A DNA stretch of 64,000 bases from the NCBI GenBank assembly GCA_011524535.1, contig WTKD01000005.1, positions 62,001 through 126,000 of the forward strand, given 5' to 3'. This DNA comes from Spirochaetaceae bacterium (lineage in GTDB: Bacteria; Spirochaetota; Spirochaetia; WTKD01). How positions within the stretch are numbered: the first letter of the stretch is position 1; every line of letters begins with the position of its first letter. Of the stretch, positions 8,042-16,770 are shown one piece after another. A program made the position numbers and the translations under genes. The notes under the pieces are model-generated. The model made no database searches. It was given only the letters and a program-made list of their open reading frames with translations, and was not told the origin of the DNA.

Positions 8042-10267
8042 GTGATGAATAAAGCTCCTAAAAAACCAGCTGCATTCCAAACAAAGCGCTTCACAATTCC
8101 GAGTATTTCTTGCGCTCACTGTGCAAAGACAATAGAACAGGAACTTGAGAAAAACCGAGCCATTCATCAGATATCCATAGATATATTACAAAAATATGTT
8201 TCGATCACTTATGACCCATCCCTACCCTTACAAAATATTATCGATACACTGAAAAGAATCGGATACCCTTCAAAAAAAGTCGATGAAACAAACCAATCCC
8301 ACTCTCGCCAAACGCTGCGGCTGCCCATAGCGCTCGGTTTATCGCTCCCCTTCATGGCGCTCATGATAATACAATACTTCACTGCTATACATATTCCTTA
8401 TTGGATACATATCCTCGAGGGTCTTGCCACCGGTATCATTCTATTTGTATTTGGAAGAGAAGTAATACGCGCTTCTTTGCGTTCCTTCCGCACAATGTCC
8501 TTTGCTATGGAATCACTCATCGGAATTGGTAGCATTACTGCCTATAGTGCTGGTTTATTGGCTTTGTTCGGGTTCAATATAGGAAACTTTTTCAGCATCT
8601 CCAGTATGATTTTGATTATCCATTTTATAGGCATGGAAATACGCACAAAATATACAAGGGCCGCCTCTCGCGGGGTTGAAGATCTTCTACAGGCTGAAAT
8701 CAGAACCGTACAACTTCTTACCAAGGATGGGGAAACAAGAGAGACCTCCCTGAGCTCTTTGAACATTGGTGATGTAGTACTTGTTAGAGCAGGAGATACA
8801 ATTCCCGTAGATGGTATCATTGTCCATGGAGATGCTTTTATAGATGAATCTATGATAAGCGGAGAACCTTTGCCCGTCAGAAAAACCATCGAACAAGAAG
8901 TCTATGGGGGAACTATTAATCAAGATGGGTTGCTCCACGTGCGTACCAACCGCCTCGGAAAAGACAGCTTCATCTCACGTATAGCCACATTGATTGAAGA
9001 AGCTCGTCTGGCGAAAATTCCAATACAAGAGCTCGTCGACAGAATTTCAGCTGTTTTTGTCCCCGTTGTGATCAGTCTCGGACTCCTATCGAGTATACTA
9101 TGGATTGTTTTTCCCAGCATTGGATTAACCCTATATGCATCACTCACCGCATGGTTTTCTTGGCTATCTCCAAATCCTAACACAATACAACAAGGGGTAA
9201 CCGCCTTTATCACCACATTGGTGATTGCCTGTCCTTGTGCCTTAGGATTAGCTACTCCGACAGCTCTGAGTGTTGGCATTGGCCTCGCCGCAAATCGTGG
9301 AATACTCATACGACATGCCGCCGCTATCCAGGAAGCAAAAAATATTACAACCTGCATATTCGATAAAACGGGCACATTGACCGAAGGAACTCCCCGCATA
9401 ACCGCGATGTATTGCATCGAAGATTCCTCGAAAACCCTTCAATTTGTCGCCTCCGTCGTATACCACTCGACCCATCCCCTGTCCCAGGCAATCGTCAGGC
9501 ACACGCAGAGCCTAAATCTATCCATCGTCCCTGCGGCAGCCCACACCATCGTATCAGGATTCGGGATACATGCGCGTATACACGAGACGGATTGGTATGT
9601 TGGGAGCTCTTCTTATATGCAAAAACTGGGCATTACAATACCCCCAGACATGTCTGCAAATATTGCGAAAGATAGCACCAGCCTTACGTACATCGCACGT
9701 GAAGATCGAATCATAGCAATATACGCCTTTCACGATACTTTGAGAGCAGAAGCAAAAGATCTCATACATGCCCTACACAAACAAGGTATAGAGACCTGTA
9801 TTCTTTCTGGAGATAATCCGACCGTAGTTGCTGCGATTGCAAAAGACCTTGGCGTCGACCAAGCCTATGGCGGCGTGTCTCCACAGGGAAAAATTGATAT
9901 GGTAAAAAAACTGCAATCTTCGGGACAAAAAATCGCGATGATTGGTGATGGCATAAACGATGGCCCCGCTTTACAACAGGCCGATATAAGTATAGCCATG
10001 AGTAAGGGTAGCAATATAGCAGTAGAACATGCCAATGTAGTACTTGTCGCCGATAACATCGCTCTGTGTGGGGAATTGATCCGCTTATCAAAACGTACAA
10101 TGTCGGCCGTGTCACAAAACCTGTTATGGGCATTTTGCTTCAATGTACTTGCCATTCCACTAGCCATGGTTGGAGCTCTCCACCCGATTGTTGCTGAATT
10201 AGCCATGGCAGCAAGCTCCATATTGGTCGTACTGAATTCACTTCGATTACGCGGTTTTTCGCGCTAA
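8042..10267 (+). CDS. copA: Heavy-metal (Cu+) translocating P1B-type ATPase
   Basis: This 741-residue pump exports monovalent copper. In order: one heavy-metal-associated domain with the metal site C24-AH-C27, eight membrane segments, the intramembrane CPC at 397-399, the phosphorylation site D441 in DKTGTLTEG, the nucleotide-domain HP in STHPLS, and GDGINDGPAL. The last helices carry AFCFN and MAASS...NSLRL; the M-x2-SS pattern of the eighth helix and the Asn of the seventh favour Cu+ over Zn/Cd, although the usual Tyr before that Asn is Phe. The first codon is GTG at 8042 with an ATG directly after it at 8045; either may be used. No copper chaperone or CueR/CsoR regulator gene is adjacent. 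Confidence 0.93.
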   Translation: MMNKAPKKPAAFQTKRFTIPSISCAHCAKTIEQELEKNRAIHQISIDILQKYVSITYDPSLPLQNIIDTLKRIGYPSKKVDETNQSHSRQTLRLPIALGLSLPFMALMIIQYFTAIHIPYWIHILEGLATGIILFVFGREVIRASLRSFRTMSFAMESLIGIGSITAYSAGLLALFGFNIGNFFSISSMILIIHFIGMEIRTKYTRAASRGVEDLLQAEIRTVQLLTKDGETRETSLSSLNIGDVVLVRAGDTIPVDGIIVHGDAFIDESMISGEPLPVRKTIEQEVYGGTINQDGLLHVRTNRLGKDSFISRIATLIEEARLAKIPIQELVDRISAVFVPVVISLGLLSSILWIVFPSIGLTLYASLTAWFSWLSPNPNTIQQGVTAFITTLVIACPCALGLATPTALSVGIGLAANRGILIRHAAAIQEAKNITTCIFDKTGTLTEGTPRITAMYCIEDSSKTLQFVASVVYHSTHPLSQAIVRHTQSLNLSIVPAAAHTIVSGFGIHARIHETDWYVGSSSYMQKLGITIPPDMSANIAKDSTSLTYIAREDRIIAIYAFHDTLRAEAKDLIHALHKQGIETCILSGDNPTVVAAIAKDLGVDQAYGGVSPQGKIDMVKKLQSSGQKIAMIGDGINDGPALQQADISIAMSKGSNIAVEHANVVLVADNIALCGELIRLSKRTMSAVSQNLLWAFCFNVLAIPLAMVGALHPIVAELAMAASSILVVLNSLRLRGFSR

Positions 10268-10342
10268 AGAATTTCTAAAAATTATGAGCCATGCCCTGCG
10301 AAGAGAACATTTTCTTCTCGTTAGAAACCTATTCTCCCTGAT

Positions 10343-12034
10343 ATGATCTTAGAGATTCTCAAAACACATAGCACCAGGATGTATAAAACATTGACAGAGT
10401 TATCAAGCCCCTCTATCGTTCAGATAAAGGAAACTATGAAATCAATATTACAATCGAATTTAAACAAAAAAAATATAGATGTTCCACAGGTTTTGCAAGA
10501 ACCAGCTAGCACGAATATGGCAGTAGAATATACCCAGACCAAGGTCGCAGAGGATATTGCAGTACTAACCCCAAACATTTCTAGCGAAACTGTTTACAAA
10601 TTTGTAAGTGGAGGGGGAGGCGATTTTTCCTCAAAAATCGGTGTTTTGTTTTCGGGCGGACAAGCTCCAGGGGGCCACAATGTTATTTCCGGATTATTCG
10701 ATGCACTTGGACAAAACACGAAACAAGGGGTCCTTATCGGCTTCCTCAACGGTCCATCCGGATTGGTCAATAACGAATACACTCTCATCACCCGGGAGCA
10801 TATCGATGCATATAAAAACACCGGGGGCTTTGATCTCATTGGCTCTGGTAGGACAAAAATAGAGACCAAGGAACAATTTCAACAATCGCTTGAAACCGCA
10901 AAAGAGCATAGCCTAGATACCCTCGTCATCATTGGTGGTGATGACAGCAACACGAATGCTGCGTTGCTTGCGAATTATTTCAAACAACACAAACAGCCTA
11001 CTACGGTAATCGGAGTCCCAAAAACCATCGATGGTGATTTAAAAAACACATTCGTCGAAACCTCTTTTGGCTTTGATACCGCCACACGAGTATACAGCAA
11101 TTTGATCAGCAATATAGCGCGCGATGCACTGAGTGCAAAAAAATATTGGCATTTTATAAAACTTATGGGCAGAAGTGCGAGTCATGTTACCCTTGAATGC
11201 GCCCTGCAAACGCAGCCAAATGTGACCATAATTGCTGAGGAAGTGGCCGAACGATCCCAATCTCTTGCCGAATTGGTTGAATCCATCGCTGATACAGTAA
11301 TAAAAAGACATAAAACAGGCCTCAATTTTGGAATAGCCTTGCTTCCAGAGGGGTTGCTCGAATTCATACCAGAAATGAAAACGCTCATTTCAGAAATAAA
11401 CGAACTCCTTGCCAGCAATATTTCGCTGGAAGAGCTCCCAAAACAACTAACACCTCCATCGCATAATCTTTTTACAATAATACCCGAAGCTATCCGAGCC
11501 CAACTACTACTCGACCGAGACCCCCATGGAAATGTAAACGTCTCATTGATCGAAACAGATAAACTCATCGCACATATGGTGGATGAATACATCAAGAACA
11601 ACCATACAACTGTTCCCTTCTCCTATCATTGCCATTTTCTCGGCTACGAAGGCCGTGCTGCATTTCCTTCCGCATTTGATGCGAGCTATTGTTATTGTTT
11701 GGGTAAAACCGCCTATCTTGCTGGAACCCAAAAGCTCAGTGGATATATGGTAACAATCATGGATACCACCAAGCCAATTCAGGACTGGGTTCCCCTGGCA
11801 ATCCCCATTGCAAGCCTCATGCATCTTGAAAAACGACATGGCCATATGAAACCGGTGATAGAAAAAGCTCTCGTTGAGTTAGATCAGCCTGCATTCAAGC
11901 ATTTTGAAATGCACAGGAATAGCTGGAAATCTCACAATAATTATGTCTTTACCGGCCCCATACAATACTTTGGTCCCAATGACATCGTGTGGCGCTGCAC
12001 CCACACACTCCACCTTGAAAAGTCTACAAAATAA
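10343..12034 (+). CDS. pfp: Pyrophosphate-dependent 6-phosphofructokinase (long type)
   Basis: This enzyme phosphorylates fructose 6-phosphate with pyrophosphate, reversibly, in glycolysis. GGDDS at 198-202 has the extra Asp that blocks ATP and marks PPi use. PKTIDGDLKN at 226-235 carries the catalytic Asp and the Lys typical of PPi enzymes. At 563 residues it belongs to the long plant-beta-like group found in spirochaetes. The N-terminal extension of roughly 90 residues before the GGGGDFSSKIGVLFSGG core contains a second possible start at 10379. Neither start has a good Shine-Dalgarno site. It follows copA by 75 bases without an obvious functional link. Confidence 0.93.
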   Translation: MILEILKTHSTRMYKTLTELSSPSIVQIKETMKSILQSNLNKKNIDVPQVLQEPASTNMAVEYTQTKVAEDIAVLTPNISSETVYKFVSGGGGDFSSKIGVLFSGGQAPGGHNVISGLFDALGQNTKQGVLIGFLNGPSGLVNNEYTLITREHIDAYKNTGGFDLIGSGRTKIETKEQFQQSLETAKEHSLDTLVIIGGDDSNTNAALLANYFKQHKQPTTVIGVPKTIDGDLKNTFVETSFGFDTATRVYSNLISNIARDALSAKKYWHFIKLMGRSASHVTLECALQTQPNVTIIAEEVAERSQSLAELVESIADTVIKRHKTGLNFGIALLPEGLLEFIPEMKTLISEINELLASNISLEELPKQLTPPSHNLFTIIPEAIRAQLLLDRDPHGNVNVSLIETDKLIAHMVDEYIKNNHTTVPFSYHCHFLGYEGRAAFPSAFDASYCYCLGKTAYLAGTQKLSGYMVTIMDTTKPIQDWVPLAIPIASLMHLEKRHGHMKPVIEKALVELDQPAFKHFEMHRNSWKSHNNYVFTGPIQYFGPNDIVWRCTHTLHLEKSTK

Positions 12035-12074
12035 TAGTAGATTGTAAAAAATGCTTTTCTAGGAGGAAAACTCT

Positions 12075-12842
12075 ATGTTTATAAGAACCACGATGTTCTT
12101 TACTCTCTTACTATGTCTTGGTGCAATCATCACCGCCCAACAAGAATGGGTTCCAGCAGCCGGATCCTGGGAATTTTCTGGTGAGAATGTTCTCCAAAAT
12201 GATGCTTCTGGCAAACTGTCACGAGTGGATATTGAGACAAACGAAGATAATTTTTTGAACGTTTCTTTTACCGTTCAATATGTTGCTGGCGGATATTCAA
12301 ATGAACAAATGTTCGAAAAAGGAGAATACCATGCAGGGTTTGGTGTACATCTAGGGGTTGAAGACCCTCTCCTTCGCACCGAATCTTGGGGAAATGGAGA
12401 CTCCTACTTGTTGTGGATAAACCTTGATACACGAGAAGAAACTAGAATAGACAACCCAGAACATTATGGGTTGCGTGCTCAAATTTACAAAAGCAATTCA
12501 CCAAGTAGCATGAATCTTCAAAGAAGCCCATTGATTGCTAATAGCGATGCACTCAGTTCGTTTAGTGTGGAAGATTATGTGAGTATCGATTTGGTTAGTA
12601 CTATCGAGTCACTCTCTGGTGTGAACGCCTCCATTTTGGACGTCATTTCCTATTTTCGTCCTCAAGGAGTTGAAATCAACATGAGTGCCGATTTGACAAA
12701 CGGCAGAATTTCCATTGTCGATCCCACAAATCCTGAACTCACCTTTTACGTTTCCCTTGACCCTTCCGTCCTTTCTGGCAACTATGTATCACTAAGAACG
12801 AACAGCGTTGCTCTTCGATTCGAAAACATTTCAGTAAACTAA
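12075..12842 (+). CDS. Secreted beta-rich protein of unknown function
   Basis: I do not recognise a specific family. The 255-residue product has an N-terminal signal peptide (hydrophobic residues about 6-20, cleavage likely after ITA-Q), and the mature part is rich in beta-strand pattern with few charged helices. The opening GSWEFSGENVLQNDASGKLSR resembles the first strands of concanavalin-like or LamG-like jelly-roll domains, which is only a fold-level impression. An excellent AGGAGG ribosome site lies before the ATG, implying high expression. A very long perfect inverted repeat just after the stop would terminate transcription. The protein is probably periplasmic or exported across the outer membrane. 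Confidence 0.8.
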   Translation: MFIRTTMFFTLLLCLGAIITAQQEWVPAAGSWEFSGENVLQNDASGKLSRVDIETNEDNFLNVSFTVQYVAGGYSNEQMFEKGEYHAGFGVHLGVEDPLLRTESWGNGDSYLLWINLDTREETRIDNPEHYGLRAQIYKSNSPSSMNLQRSPLIANSDALSSFSVEDYVSIDLVSTIESLSGVNASILDVISYFRPQGVEINMSADLTNGRISIVDPTNPELTFYVSLDPSVLSGNYVSLRTNSVALRFENISVN

Positions 12843-12850
12843 AAAACTTA

Positions 12851-12892
12851 GTAAACAAGAGACATACTTTTTTAAGTATGTCTCTTGTTTAC
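12851..12892. terminator. 19-bp perfect inverted repeat, bidirectional terminator
   Basis: Arms 12851-12869 and 12874-12892 are exact reverse complements separated by a TTTT loop. It sits between two convergent genes; its right half encodes the last codons and stop of the dppC-like gene. There is no long T tract after either arm, but a hairpin of this length should still halt or stabilise both mRNAs. Confidence 0.7.
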
Positions 12893-13657
12893 ATATAGAA
12901 TAATCGATACCAGGAATAACAAAAGCAATGGGAAATAGAGCATGCTTGGCTGTGCCTCATTGTATCGCCTCGCTTCGTAAATCATAAACCCCAAACTAGG
13001 TGTTGGTGGCTGTATCCCTATCCCAAAAAATGACAAAGAAGATTCAATATGTATGGAAACCAATATAGTTTGAATCGTAAGAGGACGCATACTCGGCAGA
13101 ACATTGGGTAGATAATGTATTGTAAAGAGATCAAATCGATTGCAACCCACCGACAGCGCCGAATTTATATACTCCTCTGTTTGTATCCGTAATGATTCCA
13201 TTAGGCCTAAACGAACAAAATAAGGCAAGGCGATAAACATCAGAACGATGGCAATAGAAACAATACTCTGCGATATAAATAGAGCTATGATTAGAGCAAA
13301 GAAAATACCTGGAATGGTAATGAGCGTATCGCATATCACGAGCATTCCTAATGCGATCGATTTCGAAATAAATACGACACATGAAATCCCTAAAACCGTC
13401 CCTAATAATGCAGTTACTCCGCCTGCAACCAGGGCGATACTCAGGCTATTCCTCAATCCAAACAAAGATCTAAAAAATATGTCTCGCCCAAATGCGTCCG
13501 TTCCCAAAACATTTTTTGAAGAGATCGGAGCAAGCGCATTTGTAAGATCGGTTGTATTTATGCGTGACTCAAATTCTGGAAAAACGAAGACCAGAACAAA
13601 TAGGGTCAATCCAAATAGAACATAAATACTAGTTCTTAACTGTTTTCCTGAAATCAT
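12872..13657 (-). CDS. dppC: Dipeptide/oligopeptide ABC transporter permease (DppC/OppC family)
   Basis: This inner-membrane permease has about six hydrophobic segments. The N-terminal part has the LGTDAFGRDIFFRSLFGLRNSL segment typical of DppC/OppC. The EAA-like loop is around SALSVGCNRFDLFTIHYLPN, and the C-terminus has the IESSLSFFGIGIQPPTPSLG signature. I chose ATG at 13657 (261 residues), which has GGAAA upstream; an in-frame start at 13687 would add ten residues. The gene overlaps the end of the binding-protein gene by about 29 bases. Last gene of the seven-gene unit; its final codons form half of the terminator palindrome. No ATPase gene (DppD/F) is present here, so it must be supplied elsewhere. 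Confidence 0.9.
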   Translation of the reverse strand: MISGKQLRTSIYVLFGLTLFVLVFVFPEFESRINTTDLTNALAPISSKNVLGTDAFGRDIFFRSLFGLRNSLSIALVAGGVTALLGTVLGISCVVFISKSIALGMLVICDTLITIPGIFFALIIALFISQSIVSIAIVLMFIALPYFVRLGLMESLRIQTEEYINSALSVGCNRFDLFTIHYLPNVLPSMRPLTIQTILVSIHIESSLSFFGIGIQPPTPSLGFMIYEARRYNEAQPSMLYFPLLLLFLVSIILYVNKRHT

Positions 13658-15128
13658 AGGTTTCCAGTTGAGGTTGGAATATAACATGTTTCACGTCATC
13701 GCGAAGCGCAATATACCTGTTCGGTGTTCCTACATACACAAAGGGTAGTTCATCCTTCATACGCTGTAGAATTTCGGTATAATATTTTTTCCTCATCTCT
13801 ACATCGGTAGTCTGTTGTCCCTGTATGATTAAGTTTCCTACTTCGGAATTCCCCCATTGCACATAATTGTCTTCGCTTCCAAATATGGAAAGACGTGCAT
13901 CGGGGTCTAACTTGCCCGTATGTCCAATAACGGTAAATTCAAAATCCTTTCCGCGGTACACCGAGTCTAACCATCGGCTCCATTCATAAAATTCAAGTCG
14001 AACCGGAAGCCCAGCCATACTCAATACTTCATGATATAGTTGTGCAGCCGATACGTGTGGCTCAAAATTCTGCGGAGCAATGATACGAAGCTCATCTTCC
14101 TCGGCATATTGAGAAAGAATACATTGCGCTTCATCTGCCGATACAACGGAGTCTGCTTCCACTAATGAATCTGGATAAAAAGAGCTTCCAATATCCATAA
14201 ATGTTTCTATTGGAGATCCACCTCCATACGCAGAGCGCAAAATCATTTCTTTTTCAATCAAAGCATTAACGGCTCGGCGTACTTCCAGTTGCGACAATAT
14301 GGGATGCTTTGTATTCATCGCAAGAACGAGGACCAATGCGGTCGGCTCAACTTTGACTACCACCCCTTCACTATTTTGTAAAATAGATAACTCGGGTTCA
14401 ACGATCAAATCAACTCCATCAACATCGCCTCGAATTAATGCCTGTGACTGCATAGAAGGATCAGTGATAAACACAAAGTGTATCCCATCCAATTTTGGAT
14501 TGTCTCCCAGTGTGTATTGTTGATTCGCCACCATGCTCACTTGCTGTCTCTCCTCCCATCCTTCAAACACAAATGGTCCCGTGCCAACGGGTTCGAGAGA
14601 AAAATTATGGTCACGGTCTATCAAATCCTTGGGAAGAATAGCTGACCAGCCGGAAGCAAGAACGGTCAAGATAGGAGAATATTGTTCTCGAAGATTGAAA
14701 CGAACTATATGCTCATCCTCTTTTGTTATACTCTCGAGAGATCTAAAATCAGCAACATGCGGACTATCTTCTCCCTGCTCTAATATCCGTTCAAATGTTG
14801 CGATCACATCATCCGCTGTAAATTGCTTGCCATGATGAAAATATACGTCATCGCGTAACTCAAATTGGATACTAAGTCCATCATCTTCAAACGTCCAGCT
14901 CTTTGCAAGAGCTGGGATCAGTTCTCCACTTGCTGTAGGCTCAAGCAATGTATCATATAGAGAACGTGTAATTTGAAATGTCAATGTTCCTGTTGTTTTT
15001 TGCGGATCCAAGGTATCGGGTTCGCCAGAAATGACAAAATTTAGATAATTAGATTCTGCCCCCCCCATAGAGAAAAGCATAGTCACCCGAAAAATAATAG
15101 CAATACAAATAAGACCAATTTTCACCAT
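13629..15128 (-). CDS. dppA: Peptide ABC transporter substrate-binding protein (family 5)
   Basis: This 499-residue periplasmic protein begins with a hydrophobic signal segment (about 4-20, no lipobox cysteine, so probably soluble). The start of the mature protein (residues 31-52) has the SGEPDTLDPQKTTGT pattern of family 5 solute-binding proteins. The following region contains the usual LYDTLLEP and LAKSWTFEDDGL motifs, and GTGPFVFEGWE appears mid-protein. Relatives bind di- or oligopeptides or nickel. It sits between the two permease genes, in order dppB-dppA-dppC. Linkage to an aspartate/glutamate racemase gene suggests peptides containing D-residues as one possible ligand, which is inference. 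Confidence 0.9.
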   Translation of the reverse strand: MVKIGLICIAIIFRVTMLFSMGGAESNYLNFVISGEPDTLDPQKTTGTLTFQITRSLYDTLLEPTASGELIPALAKSWTFEDDGLSIQFELRDDVYFHHGKQFTADDVIATFERILEQGEDSPHVADFRSLESITKEDEHIVRFNLREQYSPILTVLASGWSAILPKDLIDRDHNFSLEPVGTGPFVFEGWEERQQVSMVANQQYTLGDNPKLDGIHFVFITDPSMQSQALIRGDVDGVDLIVEPELSILQNSEGVVVKVEPTALVLVLAMNTKHPILSQLEVRRAVNALIEKEMILRSAYGGGSPIETFMDIGSSFYPDSLVEADSVVSADEAQCILSQYAEEDELRIIAPQNFEPHVSAAQLYHEVLSMAGLPVRLEFYEWSRWLDSVYRGKDFEFTVIGHTGKLDPDARLSIFGSEDNYVQWGNSEVGNLIIQGQQTTDVEMRKKYYTEILQRMKDELPFVYVGTPNRYIALRDDVKHVIFQPQLETYDFRKTVKN

Positions 15129-15160
15129 TTTTTACCTCTGCATAAATCTGAGTATATTCA

Positions 15161-16039
15161 TCACAATATTGTTATTTTACCTGAGAGCAAGCGCCTAGAG
15201 ATATACATACATGCGTTTAGCTGAAATAACATCAAACTTATTGCAATCCCGGAGCTCGCCTGAATCATTGGGATATCTTTTGTAATCACCGAATCCACAA
15301 ATAGGCTCCCAACCCCAGGAATGGAGAATATGCGTTCCAGTACGGCACTAACTCCAAATAGAATACTAATCACTGCGCCAAAATAGACGATCGTGTTTGG
15401 CAATATGTTCGGTAATATATGGCCAAAAACTACCCTTCTTCGGCTAGCTCCAAACGATAAAGAAGTTCTTACATAATCCTTGTTGTATTCTTCCCGTACT
15501 TTCTGGTCAATCATTTGAAATAACAATCCTCCCCCTATCAAGGACATAGAAAGAAAAGGAACAAGAGAACGAACAAAAATATTCGGCGACCAAACGGGAA
15601 GAACATTGAGGACATCGGAAAAAAAATAAGCCAACAATAAAGCCAAGACAAAACGAGGAGGCGCCAATGAAAGTACCGAAACAATTGAAGCAAGTCGTTG
15701 TAGGTTTAAAAATAAAAAGCACAGCAGAGTAGCGCCTCCCACTCCGAGGAGTATAAACACGATAGATTGCCTAGTTGCGGGAAACAGCACATCAGAAATA
15801 TCTCTTCCGGTGTACACAGAGGGGGAAAAGTCGAAGGTAACTATCGCTCGCATCCATTGCATATAAGATTCAAACACAGAAACTTCTATTGATTCTGATT
15901 CTTCCGTCGAAGTTACCGTTAATCCCCTGAGTAATTGATTCGCATTGCCTGGAAGTATCTGCACACAAAGAAAAATAACACTCGTCGCGATATACAAAGA
16001 AAGAAGAAATTGTAGCAAACTTTCAATCAACAGTTTCAT
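15161..16039 (-). CDS. dppB: Dipeptide/oligopeptide ABC transporter permease (DppB/OppB family)
   Basis: This inner-membrane protein of about 292 residues has six predicted membrane segments. The first helix is followed by VQILPGNANQLLRG. The EAA loop is RTSLSFGASRRRVVFGHILPN, and the conserved end of the fold is ERIFSIPGVGSLFVDSVITKDIP. The start at 16039 (MKLLIESLL) is preferred; an upstream in-frame ATG at 16066 adds nine residues. Either start overlaps the 3' end of the racemase gene, which suggests translational coupling. The loop after the first helix is shorter than in DppB of enteric bacteria. Confidence 0.9.
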   Translation of the reverse strand: MKLLIESLLQFLLSLYIATSVIFLCVQILPGNANQLLRGLTVTSTEESESIEVSVFESYMQWMRAIVTFDFSPSVYTGRDISDVLFPATRQSIVFILLGVGGATLLCFLFLNLQRLASIVSVLSLAPPRFVLALLLAYFFSDVLNVLPVWSPNIFVRSLVPFLSMSLIGGGLLFQMIDQKVREEYNKDYVRTSLSFGASRRRVVFGHILPNILPNTIVYFGAVISILFGVSAVLERIFSIPGVGSLFVDSVITKDIPMIQASSGIAISLMLFQLNACMYISRRLLSGKITIL

Positions 16040-16769
16040 AGGCCTTGAATACCAACTTAGTAGCAAGTATCACAAGAGGGTCAAAACATGGAACCGAAAT
16101 ATTCAAACTAGATTGAACCAAGGAGATTTCTGTACACCCAAGTATGATAGCTTGTGCACCATTAGCAATGAGGGTTTCTGCAGTCCCTTGAAGAATATCG
16201 ATCGCCCGAGATCGTATAGACTGTGAAAATGTTTTGATACCGTATTCTGGGTTATAAATAGAGCTATGTACTAAATTGCGTTCTTCTTCTGTTTCTGGCG
16301 ATAAAATATGTTGTGCTCGCTTCTTTCCATGCAACCCGTATACATTGCTTGTATAGGTTCCCTTGGTTGCTAGAAGTCCAATAGTAGTGATTGTGGCATC
16401 GGTTGCGTATATCTCAGCTAGCGTTTCATCCACCATATGCACGAAATCCAATCCGCGTGCGTCCATGTCAGAAGAAATCATCGATAATATGTCGGGAGAA
16501 TGAGCCGTATTACAAGGAATTCCCACTATACGGCATCTTGCGTTCGCAAGAATATCTACCGCGGTTTTTAGCGCTTTTTCTGGGCTTTTTTCATCTCGCG
16601 GGTCCAGCAAATACTCTGTACGATCTGGAATTGAAGAAGCATTGTACAACAACAGCTCAGGATAATCCTGATCGCTACGCGCTCTGATGCTCGCTATGTC
16701 GAGGATATGTTCGAACAATGCCTTTCCTGCATAAGGGCCAACCCCTCCTATGATACCTATTTTGCTCAT
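16023..16769 (-). CDS. Aspartate/glutamate racemase family protein
   Basis: The 248-residue protein belongs to the cofactor-independent Asp/Glu racemase superfamily, which inverts the alpha carbon with two cysteines. Both are visible: GIPCNTAH and ILGCTEI. The N-terminal GIIGGVGPYAG is typical of aspartate racemases rather than MurI. It begins one base after the stop of the symporter-cyclase fusion and overlaps dppB at its end. It may convert imported D-Asp/D-Glu to the L-forms or supply D-residues to the wall. MurI cannot be excluded from sequence alone, but the GVGP start argues for RacX/aspartate racemase. Confidence 0.88.
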   Translation of the reverse strand: MSKIGIIGGVGPYAGKALFEHILDIASIRARSDQDYPELLLYNASSIPDRTEYLLDPRDEKSPEKALKTAVDILANARCRIVGIPCNTAHSPDILSMISSDMDARGLDFVHMVDETLAEIYATDATITTIGLLATKGTYTSNVYGLHGKKRAQHILSPETEEERNLVHSSIYNPEYGIKTFSQSIRSRAIDILQGTAETLIANGAQAIILGCTEISLVQSSLNISVPCFDPLVILATKLVFKAYETVD

Positions 16770-16770
16770 A

